Assembly: GCF_000758585.1 (NCBI RefSeq)
Contig: NZ_CP009281.1
Location: 5,704,001 to 5,768,000 of the forward strand
DNA length: 64,000 bases
DNA from: Paenibacillus sp. FSL R5-0345
Lineage (GTDB): Bacteria; Bacillota; Bacilli; Paenibacillales; Paenibacillaceae
Reading direction: 5' to 3'
Part shown: piece by piece, positions 16,749 through 25,822 of the stretch
How the letters are laid out: each line of letters begins with the position of its first letter
Position numbering within the stretch: position 1 is the first letter of the stretch
Program-made: the position numbers and the translations under genes
The notes under the pieces: model-generated
What the model was told of the DNA's origin: nothing
The model's database searches: none
The model's input: only the letters and a program-made list of their open reading frames with translations

Positions 16749-17330
16749 CTATTGTTCCCACCAAAGAAGACCCAGTACTGAGGTAATCGTTAAACCTACA
16801 GCGGAGCTGGATGAGGTTACGTTAGCACAAATAGCAGTCCCCGGTGGAACAATGATGCTGCCCGTAAAGTTCTGTGTAAACGCCCCCGGTGCCAATTGAT
16901 AATTGAAAAGCGTCGTCCCCCCGCTAATAGCTGCCGTGGAAGACTGAACGGTCATCGCACTCGTGGCTACGCTGCCCAAATTATTATTCGTTGGCGTCAA
17001 GGTTGTAGGGGAAGTTACCGTCCCACCTTTTACAATTGTAAAGCTTCCCGACATTGCCGATAGCAGAGAAGAACCGCCGATACTGCCGCTTATACGTGAG
17101 ATATAAACAGTTTTCCCACTGCCGACAGCATTACTAATCCGAATAGAGGTGATTGCAGAAATAAGACTAAGCACGACCAAGCTTGAAGCGGAGGCGTTGG
17201 TAGAATACAAGACGGCAGCCTGCGAAGCGCTTATTTCAGGCGGTGCGCTAATGTCTGGAGATTGGAAGGTATTCACCATATCCACAAAAAGAGGTTGATC
17301 GTTGTCATTAAATACAAATTGATTAGGCAT
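16749..17330 (-). CDS. Unknown surface-type protein, WWEQ C-terminus (paralogue of 17349-17885)
   Basis: A 193-residue protein of unknown function, rich in Ser, Thr, Ala and Gly, with no signal peptide or charged clusters. It starts MPNQFVFNDNDQPLFVDMVN and ends LLWWEQ. It resembles the upstream neighbour over the whole length: MPN-x(3)-FN, QPLF, VNT, SGKTVYISRI/SGRTLYVSRV, a TPxNxNxGS stretch, FTGxIVVPPG, and the WWE end. The pattern suggests a beta-sandwich made for assembly on a surface. The two genes are 18 bases apart on the same strand and must be one operon. I do not recognise a characterised homologue; a spore-surface role is inference from context. Confidence 0.75.
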   Translation of the reverse strand: MPNQFVFNDNDQPLFVDMVNTFQSPDISAPPEISASQAAVLYSTNASASSLVVLSLISAITSIRISNAVGSGKTVYISRISGSIGGSSLLSAMSGSFTIVKGGTVTSPTTLTPTNNNLGSVATSAMTVQSSTAAISGGTTLFNYQLAPGAFTQNFTGSIIVPPGTAICANVTSSSSAVGLTITSVLGLLWWEQ

Positions 17331-17348
17331 AATTATCCCCTCCTGTTT

Positions 17349-17885
17349 CTAATATTCCCACCAGCTGATAGATGTCGTCGCTGCTGAAGACCCCGATGCA
17401 ATCGTTATGGAAGTAGTGATGGAATTTCCGGGAGGAACAACAATTTGTCCTGTAAAATCAACAATGACCGGGCCGACCGCGAGCAATAGAGATACTAGCG
17501 TGGCCGGACTTCCAGTAGGCGCAGCAGCTGAGGTTCTAGCAGTCATAACACTAGTTAACGCACTGCCAAAATTATAATTAATCGGCGTGACGGTAGTTCC
17601 GGTGACCGTAGCGTTCCGAAGTAGTGATAAAGTAACAGCCGCCGTCGCTGAGCTAGCAGTAACACGTGATACATACAATGTGCGTCCGCTTCCTCCCGGA
17701 TTACTAATCTGAATAACTAACGGCGCCGCCGTCGTTACTGTAGAAGTAAATGGGATTCCAAACAATAACCCCGCTTTAGCCGCTCCCCCCTCAGGAGCTG
17801 AATCTATACCAGGTGCGACATACGTGTTGACTTGTTCTGTAAAAAGCGGCTGGCTGCTCTGATTGAATACTGAGTCGTTCGGCAT
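17349..17885 (-). CDS. Unknown surface-type protein, WWEY C-terminus
   Basis: A 178-residue Ser/Thr/Ala-rich protein, first gene of a two-gene operon with its paralogue. It begins MPNDSVFNQSSQPLFTEQVN and ends SISWWEY; the middle has GGSGRTLYVSRVTASS, INYNFGSALTSVMTART and VDFTGQIVVPPGNSI. The MPN start is also shared with the repeat protein at 18488, which is transcribed divergently. GGGGAGGAT precedes the ATG at 17883-17885 by seven bases. A CATAAAATG element 32 bases upstream resembles a sigma-K -10 box. Function unknown. Confidence 0.75.
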   Translation of the reverse strand: MPNDSVFNQSSQPLFTEQVNTYVAPGIDSAPEGGAAKAGLLFGIPFTSTVTTAAPLVIQISNPGGSGRTLYVSRVTASSATAAVTLSLLRNATVTGTTVTPINYNFGSALTSVMTARTSAAAPTGSPATLVSLLLAVGPVIVDFTGQIVVPPGNSITTSITIASGSSAATTSISWWEY

Positions 17886-17916
17886 GAGATATCCTCCCCG
17901 TACTTAAGCTTACTCT

Positions 17917-17925
17917 CATTTTATG
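17917..17925 (-). promoter_or_regulatory. Sigma-K-like -10 element before the WWE operon
   Basis: Reading on the minus strand, CATAAAATG differs from the sigma-K -10 consensus CATANNNTA at one position; an AACC lies about 15 bases upstream, where sigma-K expects AC. The -35 consensus is so short that chance matches are common. Confidence 0.3.
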
Positions 17926-18143
17926 CCGCTCTCTGTAACAGGTTGTGGGAATGTGCGTTTTTTTGCTTTTCCAGCCCAATCACCCCCTATTTCCCACCAT
18001 ATATTAATATCACACCATTCGAATGGCTAAGGATTGTCCCTATCGGTTTGCGGCTTATTAGGCTGCGTTTTTTAGGCTCAAGGTTCAAACGACGGTTTGG
18101 GCCTTTTTATGGATAGAGTTCCAGGATACCCATTGGAGGTGAA

Positions 18144-18449
18144 ATGAAGTCCATAACAGCCCGGAGCTTAAAAAGTGCAGCAAAATAAAATAGAAAAAGA
18201 CGGAACTAAAACGATGATCTCTTATGCAGTTAAGAATCAGGGAGATCACCCTGCTAGTGTCCGTCTGAAGAACCGCCCGAATCGTTTTGATTGTTTTATA
18301 GATTTAGCAGAGACTGCGGCTTCAAAAAAAATGAGAGTGCTAGTGCTGAACCGATTCTAAAAGTAATAACTCGAATCTCCGCCTCCACGCTACATTCAAA
18401 GGGTATTGGCAAGCAATATTGTGTGTATACGTCCAAGCCCAGTCTTTAG
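18144..18449 (+). pseudogene. Frameshifted DUF6385-like gene
   Basis: GGAGGT precedes an ATG at 18144 that opens MKSITARSLKSAAK and then hits a stop. One frame over, from 18175, comes MISYAVKNQGDHPASVRLKN and then FIDLAETAASKKMRVLVLNR, which stops at 18360. Back in the first frame, from 18357, LKVITRISASTLHSKGIGKQ continues to a TAG at 18447. Joined, the pieces parallel the C-terminal domain of the next gene (FFINNTG.NPVNTRVEIS, VDVIVPARFLKYTRLSYQSA). So this reads as one small DUF6385-like gene carrying two compensating frameshifts. A hairpin with T run at 18075-18107 lies in front. Sequencing error is an alternative explanation. Confidence 0.6.
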
Positions 18450-18487
18450 GTATAACTTAATCATTTACAAGGAAGGGACGAGGAACT

Positions 18488-20227
18488 TTGCCTAACTATA
18501 GCTCTTTTCAAGCGAATCCTGATAATCTACGAACGCTTATATTCGGACGGGATGCTTCGCTGATTGATCATCCGCTCACTACAGATCCAAGCGGAAATCT
18601 AACAACGATTATCCTAGATGGTACGATTTCCAGCGTGCTTGGCGCTACGATCACCGCGGGTACTTTGTCCTCCGCAGGTACAGTTACCAACATCCTTAAC
18701 GGTACCATTACTAGCGTGCTCGGAGCCACAATTACTGCGGGTACTTTGTCCTCCGCAGGTACAGTTACTAACATCCTTAACGGGACTATTACTAGCGTGC
18801 TTGGGGCTACGATCACTGCGGGTACTTTGTCCTCCGCAGGTACAATTACTAACATCCTTGAGGGCACTATTACTAACGTGCTTGGCGCTACAATCACTGC
18901 GGGTACAATCACTAGTGTGCTTGGGGCGACCATAACAGCAGGTACGTTATCATCCGCAGGTACAGTTACAAACATCTTAAACGGCACTATCACCAGCGTG
19001 CTCGGCGCTACGATTACTGCGGGTACTTTATCCTCCGCAGGTACAATTACTAACATCCTTGAGGGCACTATTACTAACGTGCTTGGGGCGACCATAACGG
19101 CAGGTACGTTATCATCCGCAGGTACAGTTACCAACATCCTTAACGGCACCATCACCAGCGTGCTCGGCGCTACAATTACTGCGGGTACTTTATCCTCCGC
19201 AGGTACAATTACTAACATTCTCGAAGGCACCATCACCAGTGTACTTGGTGCTACAATTACTGCGGGTACTTTATCCTCCGCAGGTACAATTACTAACATT
19301 CTCGAAGGCACCATCACCAGTGTACTTGGTGCTACAATTACTGCGGGTACTTTATCCTCCGCAGGTACAATTACTAACATTCTCGAAGGCACCATCACCA
19401 GCGTGCTCGGCGCTACAATTACTGCGGGTACTTTATCCTCCGCAGGTACAATTACTAACATTCTCGAAGGCACCATCACCAGTGTACTCGGCGCTACAAT
19501 CACTGCGGGTACAATCACCAGTGTGCTTGGTGCTACAATCACTGCGGGTACTTTGTCCTCCGCAGGTACAGTTACCAACATCCTTAACGGGACTATTACT
19601 AGCGTGCTCGGCGCTACGATCACTGCGGGTACTTTATCCTCCGCAGGTACAGTTACCAACATCCTTAACGGTACCATCACCAGTGTGCTTGGTGCTACAA
19701 TCACTGCGGGTACTTTGTCCTCCGCAGGTACAGTTACCAACATCCTTAACGGGACTATTACTAGCGTGCTCGGCGCTACGATCACTGCGGGTACTTTGTC
19801 CTCCGCAGGTACAGTTACCAACATCCTCAACGGTACCATCACCAGCGTGCTTGGCGCTACGATTACTGCCGGTACACTAAGTAGTGTCACCTCTATTTCA
19901 CAACGCAGCTTTATTGAACAGTCGACTACAGGCATTACGACTGCTAATACCTATACGCCTTTGCCAGCTGTTACTACGAGTGTGCTAGGAACGTATTCCT
20001 TCTTCATCAATAATACTGGGGCAAATCCAGTCAACACACGTGTAGAAATCAGTGCGGATGGAACAAATTATTTCGTCGATACAACGGGAGATAATCCTTT
20101 AGCAGCAGGTTCTGTCGATGTCATAGTACCAGCCAGATTCCTGAAATATACCCGCCTATCCTACCAATCAGCGAATTCAGGCTCTGCATCCACGATCAAT
20201 GTAAGTTTCAATGCTCAGGGCACGTAA
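18488..20227 (+). CDS. Long tandem-repeat protein with C-terminal DUF6385-like domain
   Basis: A 579-residue protein. Residues 1-44 (MPNYSSFQANPDNLRTLIFG ...) form a head; about 45-480 are roughly fifteen copies of a 27-residue unit (GTITSVLGATITA then GTLSSAGT(V/I)TNIL(N/E)), with two places where a 13-residue half unit is inserted; the last 100 residues are a DUF6385-like beta domain (YSFFINNTGANPVNTRVEIS, VDVIVPARFLKYTRLSY). No signal peptide. The Thr/Ser-rich repeats should form a regular beta structure with many O-glycosylation candidates. Start TTG 18488 with GAGGA upstream. It is followed by a strong terminator and then three glycosyltransferases on the same strand. Function unknown; a spore-coat or crust fibre is my inference. 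Confidence 0.85.
   Translation: MPNYSSFQANPDNLRTLIFGRDASLIDHPLTTDPSGNLTTIILDGTISSVLGATITAGTLSSAGTVTNILNGTITSVLGATITAGTLSSAGTVTNILNGTITSVLGATITAGTLSSAGTITNILEGTITNVLGATITAGTITSVLGATITAGTLSSAGTVTNILNGTITSVLGATITAGTLSSAGTITNILEGTITNVLGATITAGTLSSAGTVTNILNGTITSVLGATITAGTLSSAGTITNILEGTITSVLGATITAGTLSSAGTITNILEGTITSVLGATITAGTLSSAGTITNILEGTITSVLGATITAGTLSSAGTITNILEGTITSVLGATITAGTITSVLGATITAGTLSSAGTVTNILNGTITSVLGATITAGTLSSAGTVTNILNGTITSVLGATITAGTLSSAGTVTNILNGTITSVLGATITAGTLSSAGTVTNILNGTITSVLGATITAGTLSSVTSISQRSFIEQSTTGITTANTYTPLPAVTTSVLGTYSFFINNTGANPVNTRVEISADGTNYFVDTTGDNPLAAGSVDVIVPARFLKYTRLSYQSANSGSASTINVSFNAQGT
18620..19890 (+). repeat. About fifteen tandem 81-bp coding repeats
   Basis: In-frame units of 81 bp with very similar DNA, including shared synonymous codons between units 7-10, which indicates recent duplication or gene conversion. 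Two 39-bp half units occur (near 18895 and 19500). The antisense strand stays open across the whole array by periodicity alone. Confidence 0.9.
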
Positions 20228-20253
20228 TCCAGATGACAATCATATGTTGTAAC

Positions 20254-20289
20254 AAGAAAAAGTACATGGATATCCATGTACTTTTTCTT
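20254..20289 (+). terminator. Perfect 36-bp palindromic terminator of the repeat-protein gene
   Basis: An exact palindrome with an A-rich left arm and CTTTTTCTT at the right end, 26 bases after the stop; works in either direction by symmetry. Confidence 0.85.
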
Positions 20290-20377
20290 TGACTATAAGG
20301 ACGCCGAAAATCGTTTATATTACAGCAGATCTACATATGTGCAACAAACACATAATGCCTTCCAAGGAGGAACAACC

Positions 20378-22420
20378 GTGAATAATATTACGCTTGGCGT
20401 CCACCTCATCGTAAAAGATGAAGCTGATCTCCTGTCCCACTGTCTCGCAAGCGTAGCTGGTGTTGACGAAATTGTGATGATCGATACGGGTTCTACCGAC
20501 GAATCCATAGCTATAGCCGAAGCACACGGGGCTAGAGTCTTCCAACGCGATTGGACAGATGATTTTGCTGCAGCTCGTAATGAAGGGCTCGTTCATGCCT
20601 CAACGAATTGGATTCTAGTCCTAGATGCCGATGAGTGCCTGCGAAACCCACTTACAGAACTTCGCAGCCTCCTGCAGAACACACAAGCTCAGGCTTTTAC
20701 AGTAAACATTGATAATTGGGTAGGCGTACTACCCGAAGATAAGGTAAAGCACAGTGCTGTTCGCTTATTCCGAAATGGACAGGGTTATCGTTATAGTGGA
20801 AGAATTCATGAGGGCATTGATACTTCAATCCTAAGCAAACATAACCTCTCAGCGATTGAACACAGTCAGCTTGAAATTATTCATTTTGGATATTTGCCTG
20901 AAATCATGGCACGAAAAGATAAAATCAACCGAAATAGGCACCTGCTGCAATTAGCTTTATCCGAATATCCAGCAGACCCATTCCACTCCTACAATTTGTC
21001 AGTAAACTACTGCCAGGACGGTCAACTTCAGGAAGCGGAGACCTTGCTTCGTCAAACGCTCCAGCATGTAGAACTTGAAGCCTCCTATCGACCTACGATG
21101 ATTAGAGATCTCTGTAAAATTTATCATGCTCAAGGAAAAACAATTGCGATTGATCCCTTACTCATGGTGGAACTGGAGCGTTATGACGACTATCCTGATC
21201 TGCATTTTTTGTTAGGTCAATCTTTGGAGCGCCAGGGACTTTTGGAGCGTGCGCTATTAGCCTATCAACGTGCAGAGTCCATTCCTGAACATGAGGGACT
21301 TAGCGAAAAATATGTATGTGAGCAAGGAATGAGCACCTTTCGTCCGCTATACCATATGGGTTTAATTTCACAGCGGCTTGGACTTCAGGAAGATGCTGCG
21401 AGGTTTTTTCATCGTGCACTTCAACACCATGCTTTATATACGCCCGCCTTGCAGGGGATAGCTGCTGCTTTTCAACACCTAGCTGTACCCGATGAGGAAA
21501 TAGCCACATTACTGATCCAACTCGTCCCGCCAACAACTCCAGCCAGTAGATCCGCGATCATCGACAGTTTATATCAGATAAATGCTTATGAGACTATTAG
21601 CACCTTATCCCGAGATGTTTTTCCATTGGAATTGGATACTGCAAAAGGGATCATCTCTTCACTCATCATCACCGGTAAACTGGAAGAAGCATGTACGGCT
21701 ATAAGACAGATGATCTCACTTGCTTCCCAAGGTAACCATAGTTCAGAGTATCAAAAGCAGTGGTATACCCTTTGGGCCATTTGCCAATGGGAGCAATTTG
21801 GGGAATTCAAAAACGACCTGCTCATTCATACATCAGGTGAACTTCGTTCTGGACTGGAATACATTGCACGATGCCAACGACAACAAGAGGCATGTCCAAT
21901 AGAAATAGAGGTAGATCACTTATATGCCTCACTCCTTTCAGACCTCATCGGGCAATCCGTAAAGCTGCATCAGCTCACACTTAGTCATACTTTAGTAGAC
22001 CTGTTCCCTGCTTATCGATCTGAATTTGCCACAGCATTATATAAAGAAGGGAATTGGCAGGCCGCAGGAGAGGAATTTATTGTACTTGTTCGTGATAAGA
22101 CCGCCGATGCAAGCGTGCTTTTTTATATTGGTGAGATGATCTTTGACAAAGGGCATTATTCCGAAGCCAGTGAATGGTTTCAGCAAGCACTGGAACAAGA
22201 GCCTGAGCATGAATCCGCAAGGATCGGCTTATCCCTCTGTTACCTTCAGCAAGCGAAGCTGAGTATGGAGGATGCTCTACAAAGCTTAAACGATCCCCCT
22301 GTTCATGGCCCGTTGCAGGAAGATATCAGAGCTATTCGTAAATCGATTTTCTTGCTGAATCGTACACCTTGGCACACAAAGTGGAGCTTCCTTCAGAGCG
22401 AAGGGAGGTCATCCCTATGA
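20378..22420 (+). CDS. Family 2 glycosyltransferase with TPR domains (first of three)
   Basis: A 680-residue protein with an N-terminal GT-A domain (about 1-210): HLIVKDEADLLSHCL, IDTGSTD (35-41), DDFAAARNEG and LDADE (82-86, metal/nucleotide site), then VRLFRNGQGYRYSGRIHEGI. The rest is helical tetratricopeptide-type repeats (for example ALQHHALYTPALQGIAAAFQ). This architecture is common in Firmicute protein-glycosylating enzymes, where TPRs may hold the acceptor. The GTG at 20378 follows AAGGAGG by seven bases. Its stop overlaps the next start as ATGA, so the genes are translationally coupled. A CATATGTG element at 20334-20341 vaguely resembles a sigma-E -10 box. Sugar donor and acceptor unknown; the adjacent repeat protein is a candidate acceptor. 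Confidence 0.88.
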   Translation: MNNITLGVHLIVKDEADLLSHCLASVAGVDEIVMIDTGSTDESIAIAEAHGARVFQRDWTDDFAAARNEGLVHASTNWILVLDADECLRNPLTELRSLLQNTQAQAFTVNIDNWVGVLPEDKVKHSAVRLFRNGQGYRYSGRIHEGIDTSILSKHNLSAIEHSQLEIIHFGYLPEIMARKDKINRNRHLLQLALSEYPADPFHSYNLSVNYCQDGQLQEAETLLRQTLQHVELEASYRPTMIRDLCKIYHAQGKTIAIDPLLMVELERYDDYPDLHFLLGQSLERQGLLERALLAYQRAESIPEHEGLSEKYVCEQGMSTFRPLYHMGLISQRLGLQEDAARFFHRALQHHALYTPALQGIAAAFQHLAVPDEEIATLLIQLVPPTTPASRSAIIDSLYQINAYETISTLSRDVFPLELDTAKGIISSLIITGKLEEACTAIRQMISLASQGNHSSEYQKQWYTLWAICQWEQFGEFKNDLLIHTSGELRSGLEYIARCQRQQEACPIEIEVDHLYASLLSDLIGQSVKLHQLTLSHTLVDLFPAYRSEFATALYKEGNWQAAGEEFIVLVRDKTADASVLFYIGEMIFDKGHYSEASEWFQQALEQEPEHESARIGLSLCYLQQAKLSMEDALQSLNDPPVHGPLQEDIRAIRKSIFLLNRTPWHTKWSFLQSEGRSSL

Positions 22421-23838
22421 ACCGTTCAAGAAAAAAGCCGTTAATTTCCTTATGTATGATCGTTAAGAACGAAGGAGACCACTTGAGTCAATGTTTAAAA
22501 AGCGTACGCGGAGTCGTTGATGAGATCATTGTAGTCGATACCGGATCCACCGACTCTACCGTTCAAATTGCTCTTAGCTTCGGTGCTAACGTCATACACC
22601 ACCCTTGGAGCGGCGACTTTGCCGCTGCCCGCAACGCAGGTCTTCAGCAGGCCCATGGACAATGGATTCTCGTTCTAGACGGAGATGAGGAACTGAGTGA
22701 GGAGAGCAAAGGAGAACTGCTGCTTTGCGCTGAGCATATGGAGTACGAAGCGTTTTTTCTACGCATTCATAATCATAAAGGGCTAACCGCCGCTTCACAG
22801 ACGATCACCGTCAACCCGATTATTCGGATGTTCCGTAATCGCCCTAAGTACCGTTTTAGCGGGATCATCCACGAACAGATTGCTGAGGCCATCATAACAG
22901 CTACCCCCCAGGCACCGATGCATTTGACCACCATAATCATCCATCATTATGGTTACGCAGAAGGGGTAGTGGTCAAAAAGGATAAAATCAAACGAAATGT
23001 CGAGCTGCTACAAGAACAGCTAAGGCTAAATCCTAAGGATCCTTTTCACCATTTTAATATGGCCGTGGAGTATATGCGTCTTGGAGAGTATCAACCTGCT
23101 CTAAAACATATCCAACAAGCACTAGAAGAGGCACCGCCTGATACAAGTTACATCCACCTGCTGCACAAATATGAAATTCGCTCGCTTGCAGAATTAAAAG
23201 ATTACCCTGGGGCACTTGCAGCCTGTGATCGTGGAATTAACGCACATCCAGATTATCCAGACTTAGCTCATATCAAAGGGGCTCTACTCTTACAATTAGG
23301 TGCCTTTGCAGAAGCCAAAGTAGCGTTGCTACAAGCGCTGGTCATCGGAGCTGCTCCTCCCGGCTACCATACTGAGGCTGGATTCGGTTCATATTTAACC
23401 TATTATATGCTGGGTCAATTATGTGAAGAGATGGGTGATGAGACCGAAGCCATTGCTTGTTACACCAAAACCGCACAGCTTCATCCCGAACCGACTCCCG
23501 TCATTGCACGGCTGCTGAGAGCCATGAAGTGTGCAGGTCGCGACAGTGAGATCTATGGTTGGTTCCACGCTCATCTAACAGATTACACACTGACTAAGAA
23601 CAGGATTCTCCTAGAATTGTTACAGAGTGAGGGATGTAACGAAGCAGCCGCACAGCTGATAAATACCATGGAGCAACCCATAGCTAAAGAAGCAGCCTTT
23701 ACTCAAGCTTCTCAACAGGGACGTTCACAGATTTTGTCAGCTGATCGTCTGCTTGCTTCACTGTCCTCTTCAGCTATCTACTCTCCAGCGGTCAAAAGAG
23801 TACGCCTCGCTCTTCCGTTTCCCAAAGTTTCAGAATAG
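22417..23838 (+). CDS. Family 2 glycosyltransferase with TPR domains (second of three)
   Basis: A 473-residue paralogue of the preceding protein: SLCMIVKNEGDHLSQCLKSV, VDTGSTDSTV (40-49), GDFAAARNAG and LDGDE (87-91), then IRMFRNRPKYRFSGIIHEQI, followed by TPR helices (DPFHHFNMAVEYMRLGEYQP). LDGDE in place of LDADE is a mild substitution that keeps both acidic residues. ATG at 22417 overlaps the upstream stop (ATGA) and has AAGGGAGGT in front. The C-terminal 40 residues are less conserved. Probably part of one glycosylation pathway with its neighbours. Confidence 0.88.
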   Translation: MNRSRKKPLISLCMIVKNEGDHLSQCLKSVRGVVDEIIVVDTGSTDSTVQIALSFGANVIHHPWSGDFAAARNAGLQQAHGQWILVLDGDEELSEESKGELLLCAEHMEYEAFFLRIHNHKGLTAASQTITVNPIIRMFRNRPKYRFSGIIHEQIAEAIITATPQAPMHLTTIIIHHYGYAEGVVVKKDKIKRNVELLQEQLRLNPKDPFHHFNMAVEYMRLGEYQPALKHIQQALEEAPPDTSYIHLLHKYEIRSLAELKDYPGALAACDRGINAHPDYPDLAHIKGALLLQLGAFAEAKVALLQALVIGAAPPGYHTEAGFGSYLTYYMLGQLCEEMGDETEAIACYTKTAQLHPEPTPVIARLLRAMKCAGRDSEIYGWFHAHLTDYTLTKNRILLELLQSEGCNEAAAQLINTMEQPIAKEAAFTQASQQGRSQILSADRLLASLSSSAIYSPAVKRVRLALPFPKVSE

Positions 23839-23852
23839 GAGGGATGTTTCCC

Positions 23853-25802
23853 ATGACCACCCCCGATATTACACTTTGTATGATCGTTAAGAATGAGGCG
23901 AACTATCTGGAGAAATGCCTGTCCTCTGTGCAAGGGATCGTGTCCGAAATTATCATCGTGGATACCGGGTCTGAGGATAATAGCAAAGACATCGCGCTTA
24001 AGTTTGGTGCAAAGCTTATCGATATGCCTTGGGAGAATGATTTTTCGAAAGCACGAAATCTAAGTCTGAAGCATGCAACTTCCCCCTGGATTCTGGTACT
24101 TGATGCAGATGAGGCTGTAGGTCATTGGAACAAGGAGCAGCTCCAGCACCTGCTGGGCGCAGCGCATATTCACGGTTATTGGCTGCCCATTATCCACTAT
24201 ATCGGTGATGCCCCTGAAGCGGATTTTGTTACCGATCATGTCTGTCGCTTGTTCAGAAACGATAAAAGAATCATCTTTCGTGGAATCATTCATGAGGAAA
24301 CAGCTAGCAGCATTTGGGAGCTTTCTGAGGGGGAGATAGCTTTTGCTGAATTGCATATTTATCACTATGGTTATTTAGAGGATGAATTACAGCGCAAAAA
24401 AAAATACCAGCGTAATTTAGCTCTCATCAACAGTGGTCTGCAGCTTCAACCGAACCATCTAATTCTTCGTTATGCACTAGGGGCAGAGTATTATCAACAG
24501 GAACAATATCATGCAGCGGCAGATGTACTTCTCCCATTGCTTGCTGATGTTCCGACCCAATCCGGGTATGCCTCCGATATTTATCTAAAGACTGCCTATG
24601 CGTTACAACGATGTAACAGGCAGCAGGAATCTGAAGAGATCTTTCATGCGGGGAGCTTATTGTTTCCCGACTTCACTGATTTATTAGAAGGCTATGCCGC
24701 TTTGTTACTCGAACAAAATCAGCTCGGTAAAGCTAGACACTTCCTGCAGCAAGCGCTGAAGAGCGGAGATACAGCATATCGATATCCTTCTTCTTCGGGA
24801 AGCGGAACATATCGAACAAAACTACTGGCAGGCAGAGTGTGCGAGAAGTTATTTCTATATTTAAACGCGCGGAAACACTACGAGGCCGCTATACAATTCA
24901 AACCAAATTATACGGATGCGTGGAAACAGCTTGTCCCGCTAAGTCTGCTCTCTGGAGAGCGGTTAAGTTTGATCGCATTGACCCGCTGTCATATTCATGC
25001 CCTATCACCGATTACCTTAGGTTACCTTGTGCCTGCAGCGCTCAATGCTCGTGACTTTGAATGGTTGAACACGCTCTCTATTGCTTCACAGCTGCCGCTT
25101 GCCGTTCAAACCATTGTGCAAACTTACCTTGTATGTACACAACAGCAAGACGGCTATCACACACTCGCACCGCTGGAACAGCTGCTTCACGATCCATCTG
25201 TCCTATCCGAACGTTCATCTATACTCGGTTATCTCTGGGCCTTGTCTTGCCGTGCTGGAGATACTGAATCAGCCATGCAGTGGCTTGTCTCCATATTGCC
25301 ATACAGACCGGAGATGTTATCGATTCATCATATTTTAACAGGTCTTTCTGGCATTAAGCCCTCTCTTCCTGAACTGAGCTATGCTATACAATTGCTGCTT
25401 CAGGTCGGCGCTTGGGATAGTGTATTAACGCTTTATCGACAATCAGGCAGTTCTTCCTTTCAATGGTGCAAGCTGCCGCAGTCCCTATACTATGGATTGC
25501 TTGAAGCTCCTATCCCCGTAAAGAAACAGTGGTGCTGGATCTACGTTAGTCAAAACCCTCAATATAATACCTCGACGGACTGCGCCGAATGGCTATTATA
25601 CATGGCAATAGCTTGCTCCTGTGGGGAAACGCCAAAGATCGCCCTATTAGATGAAATGGCTTTGCGCAAGATCGGGGGAACTACCGCTGCAGTGGGTCTC
25701 TCCTACTACAAGCTCATACTCGCGGCAAAAGCTTATCCCCATGGAATAACTACAGGTCAAATCCCATGGGGGCTCCTTGTCAGATCTGCCAGTCAGATTT
25801 AA
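23853..25802 (+). CDS. Family 2 glycosyltransferase with TPR domains (third of three)
   Basis: A 649-residue protein: GT-A domain with LCMIVKNEANYLEKCLSSVQ, VDTGSEDNS (36-44), NDFSKARN, LDADE (83-87) and CRLFRNDKRIIFRGIIHEET, then an extended TPR-like region to the C-terminus. AGGAGGG lies just before an ATG at 23844, too close for use, so the ATG at 23853 is preferred; the gap to the previous stop is 14 bases. It converges with the minus-strand glycosyltransferase operon, leaving only 20 bases between stop codons. Confidence 0.88.
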   Translation: MTTPDITLCMIVKNEANYLEKCLSSVQGIVSEIIIVDTGSEDNSKDIALKFGAKLIDMPWENDFSKARNLSLKHATSPWILVLDADEAVGHWNKEQLQHLLGAAHIHGYWLPIIHYIGDAPEADFVTDHVCRLFRNDKRIIFRGIIHEETASSIWELSEGEIAFAELHIYHYGYLEDELQRKKKYQRNLALINSGLQLQPNHLILRYALGAEYYQQEQYHAAADVLLPLLADVPTQSGYASDIYLKTAYALQRCNRQQESEEIFHAGSLLFPDFTDLLEGYAALLLEQNQLGKARHFLQQALKSGDTAYRYPSSSGSGTYRTKLLAGRVCEKLFLYLNARKHYEAAIQFKPNYTDAWKQLVPLSLLSGERLSLIALTRCHIHALSPITLGYLVPAALNARDFEWLNTLSIASQLPLAVQTIVQTYLVCTQQQDGYHTLAPLEQLLHDPSVLSERSSILGYLWALSCRAGDTESAMQWLVSILPYRPEMLSIHHILTGLSGIKPSLPELSYAIQLLLQVGAWDSVLTLYRQSGSSSFQWCKLPQSLYYGLLEAPIPVKKQWCWIYVSQNPQYNTSTDCAEWLLYMAIACSCGETPKIALLDEMALRKIGGTTAAVGLSYYKLILAAKAYPHGITTGQIPWGLLVRSASQI

Positions 25803-25815
25803 TCAACTGGCAGAT
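25784..25815. terminator. Hairpin between convergent glycosyltransferase operons
   Basis: ATCTGCCAGT (25784-25793) pairs exactly with ACTGGCAGAT (25806-25815). It overlaps the end of the plus-strand gene and has no T tract; possible bidirectional transcription barrier. Confidence 0.4.
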
Positions 25816-25822
25816 TCGGATT

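Noticed and set aside
18175..18360. Independent 61-residue gene
   Set aside because: Better explained as the middle piece of a frameshifted DUF6385-like gene, since matching sequence continues in another frame on its C-terminal side and the only ribosome site is at 18144.
18620..19890. Possible CRISPR array
   Set aside because: Units are 81 bp, contiguous, in frame and without variable spacers; no cas gene is present.
18568..19935. Long open frame antisense to the tandem-repeat gene
   Set aside because: The repeat period is a multiple of three, so one open antisense unit keeps the whole frame open. The Val/Pro/Ala-only product has no ribosome site and no family match.
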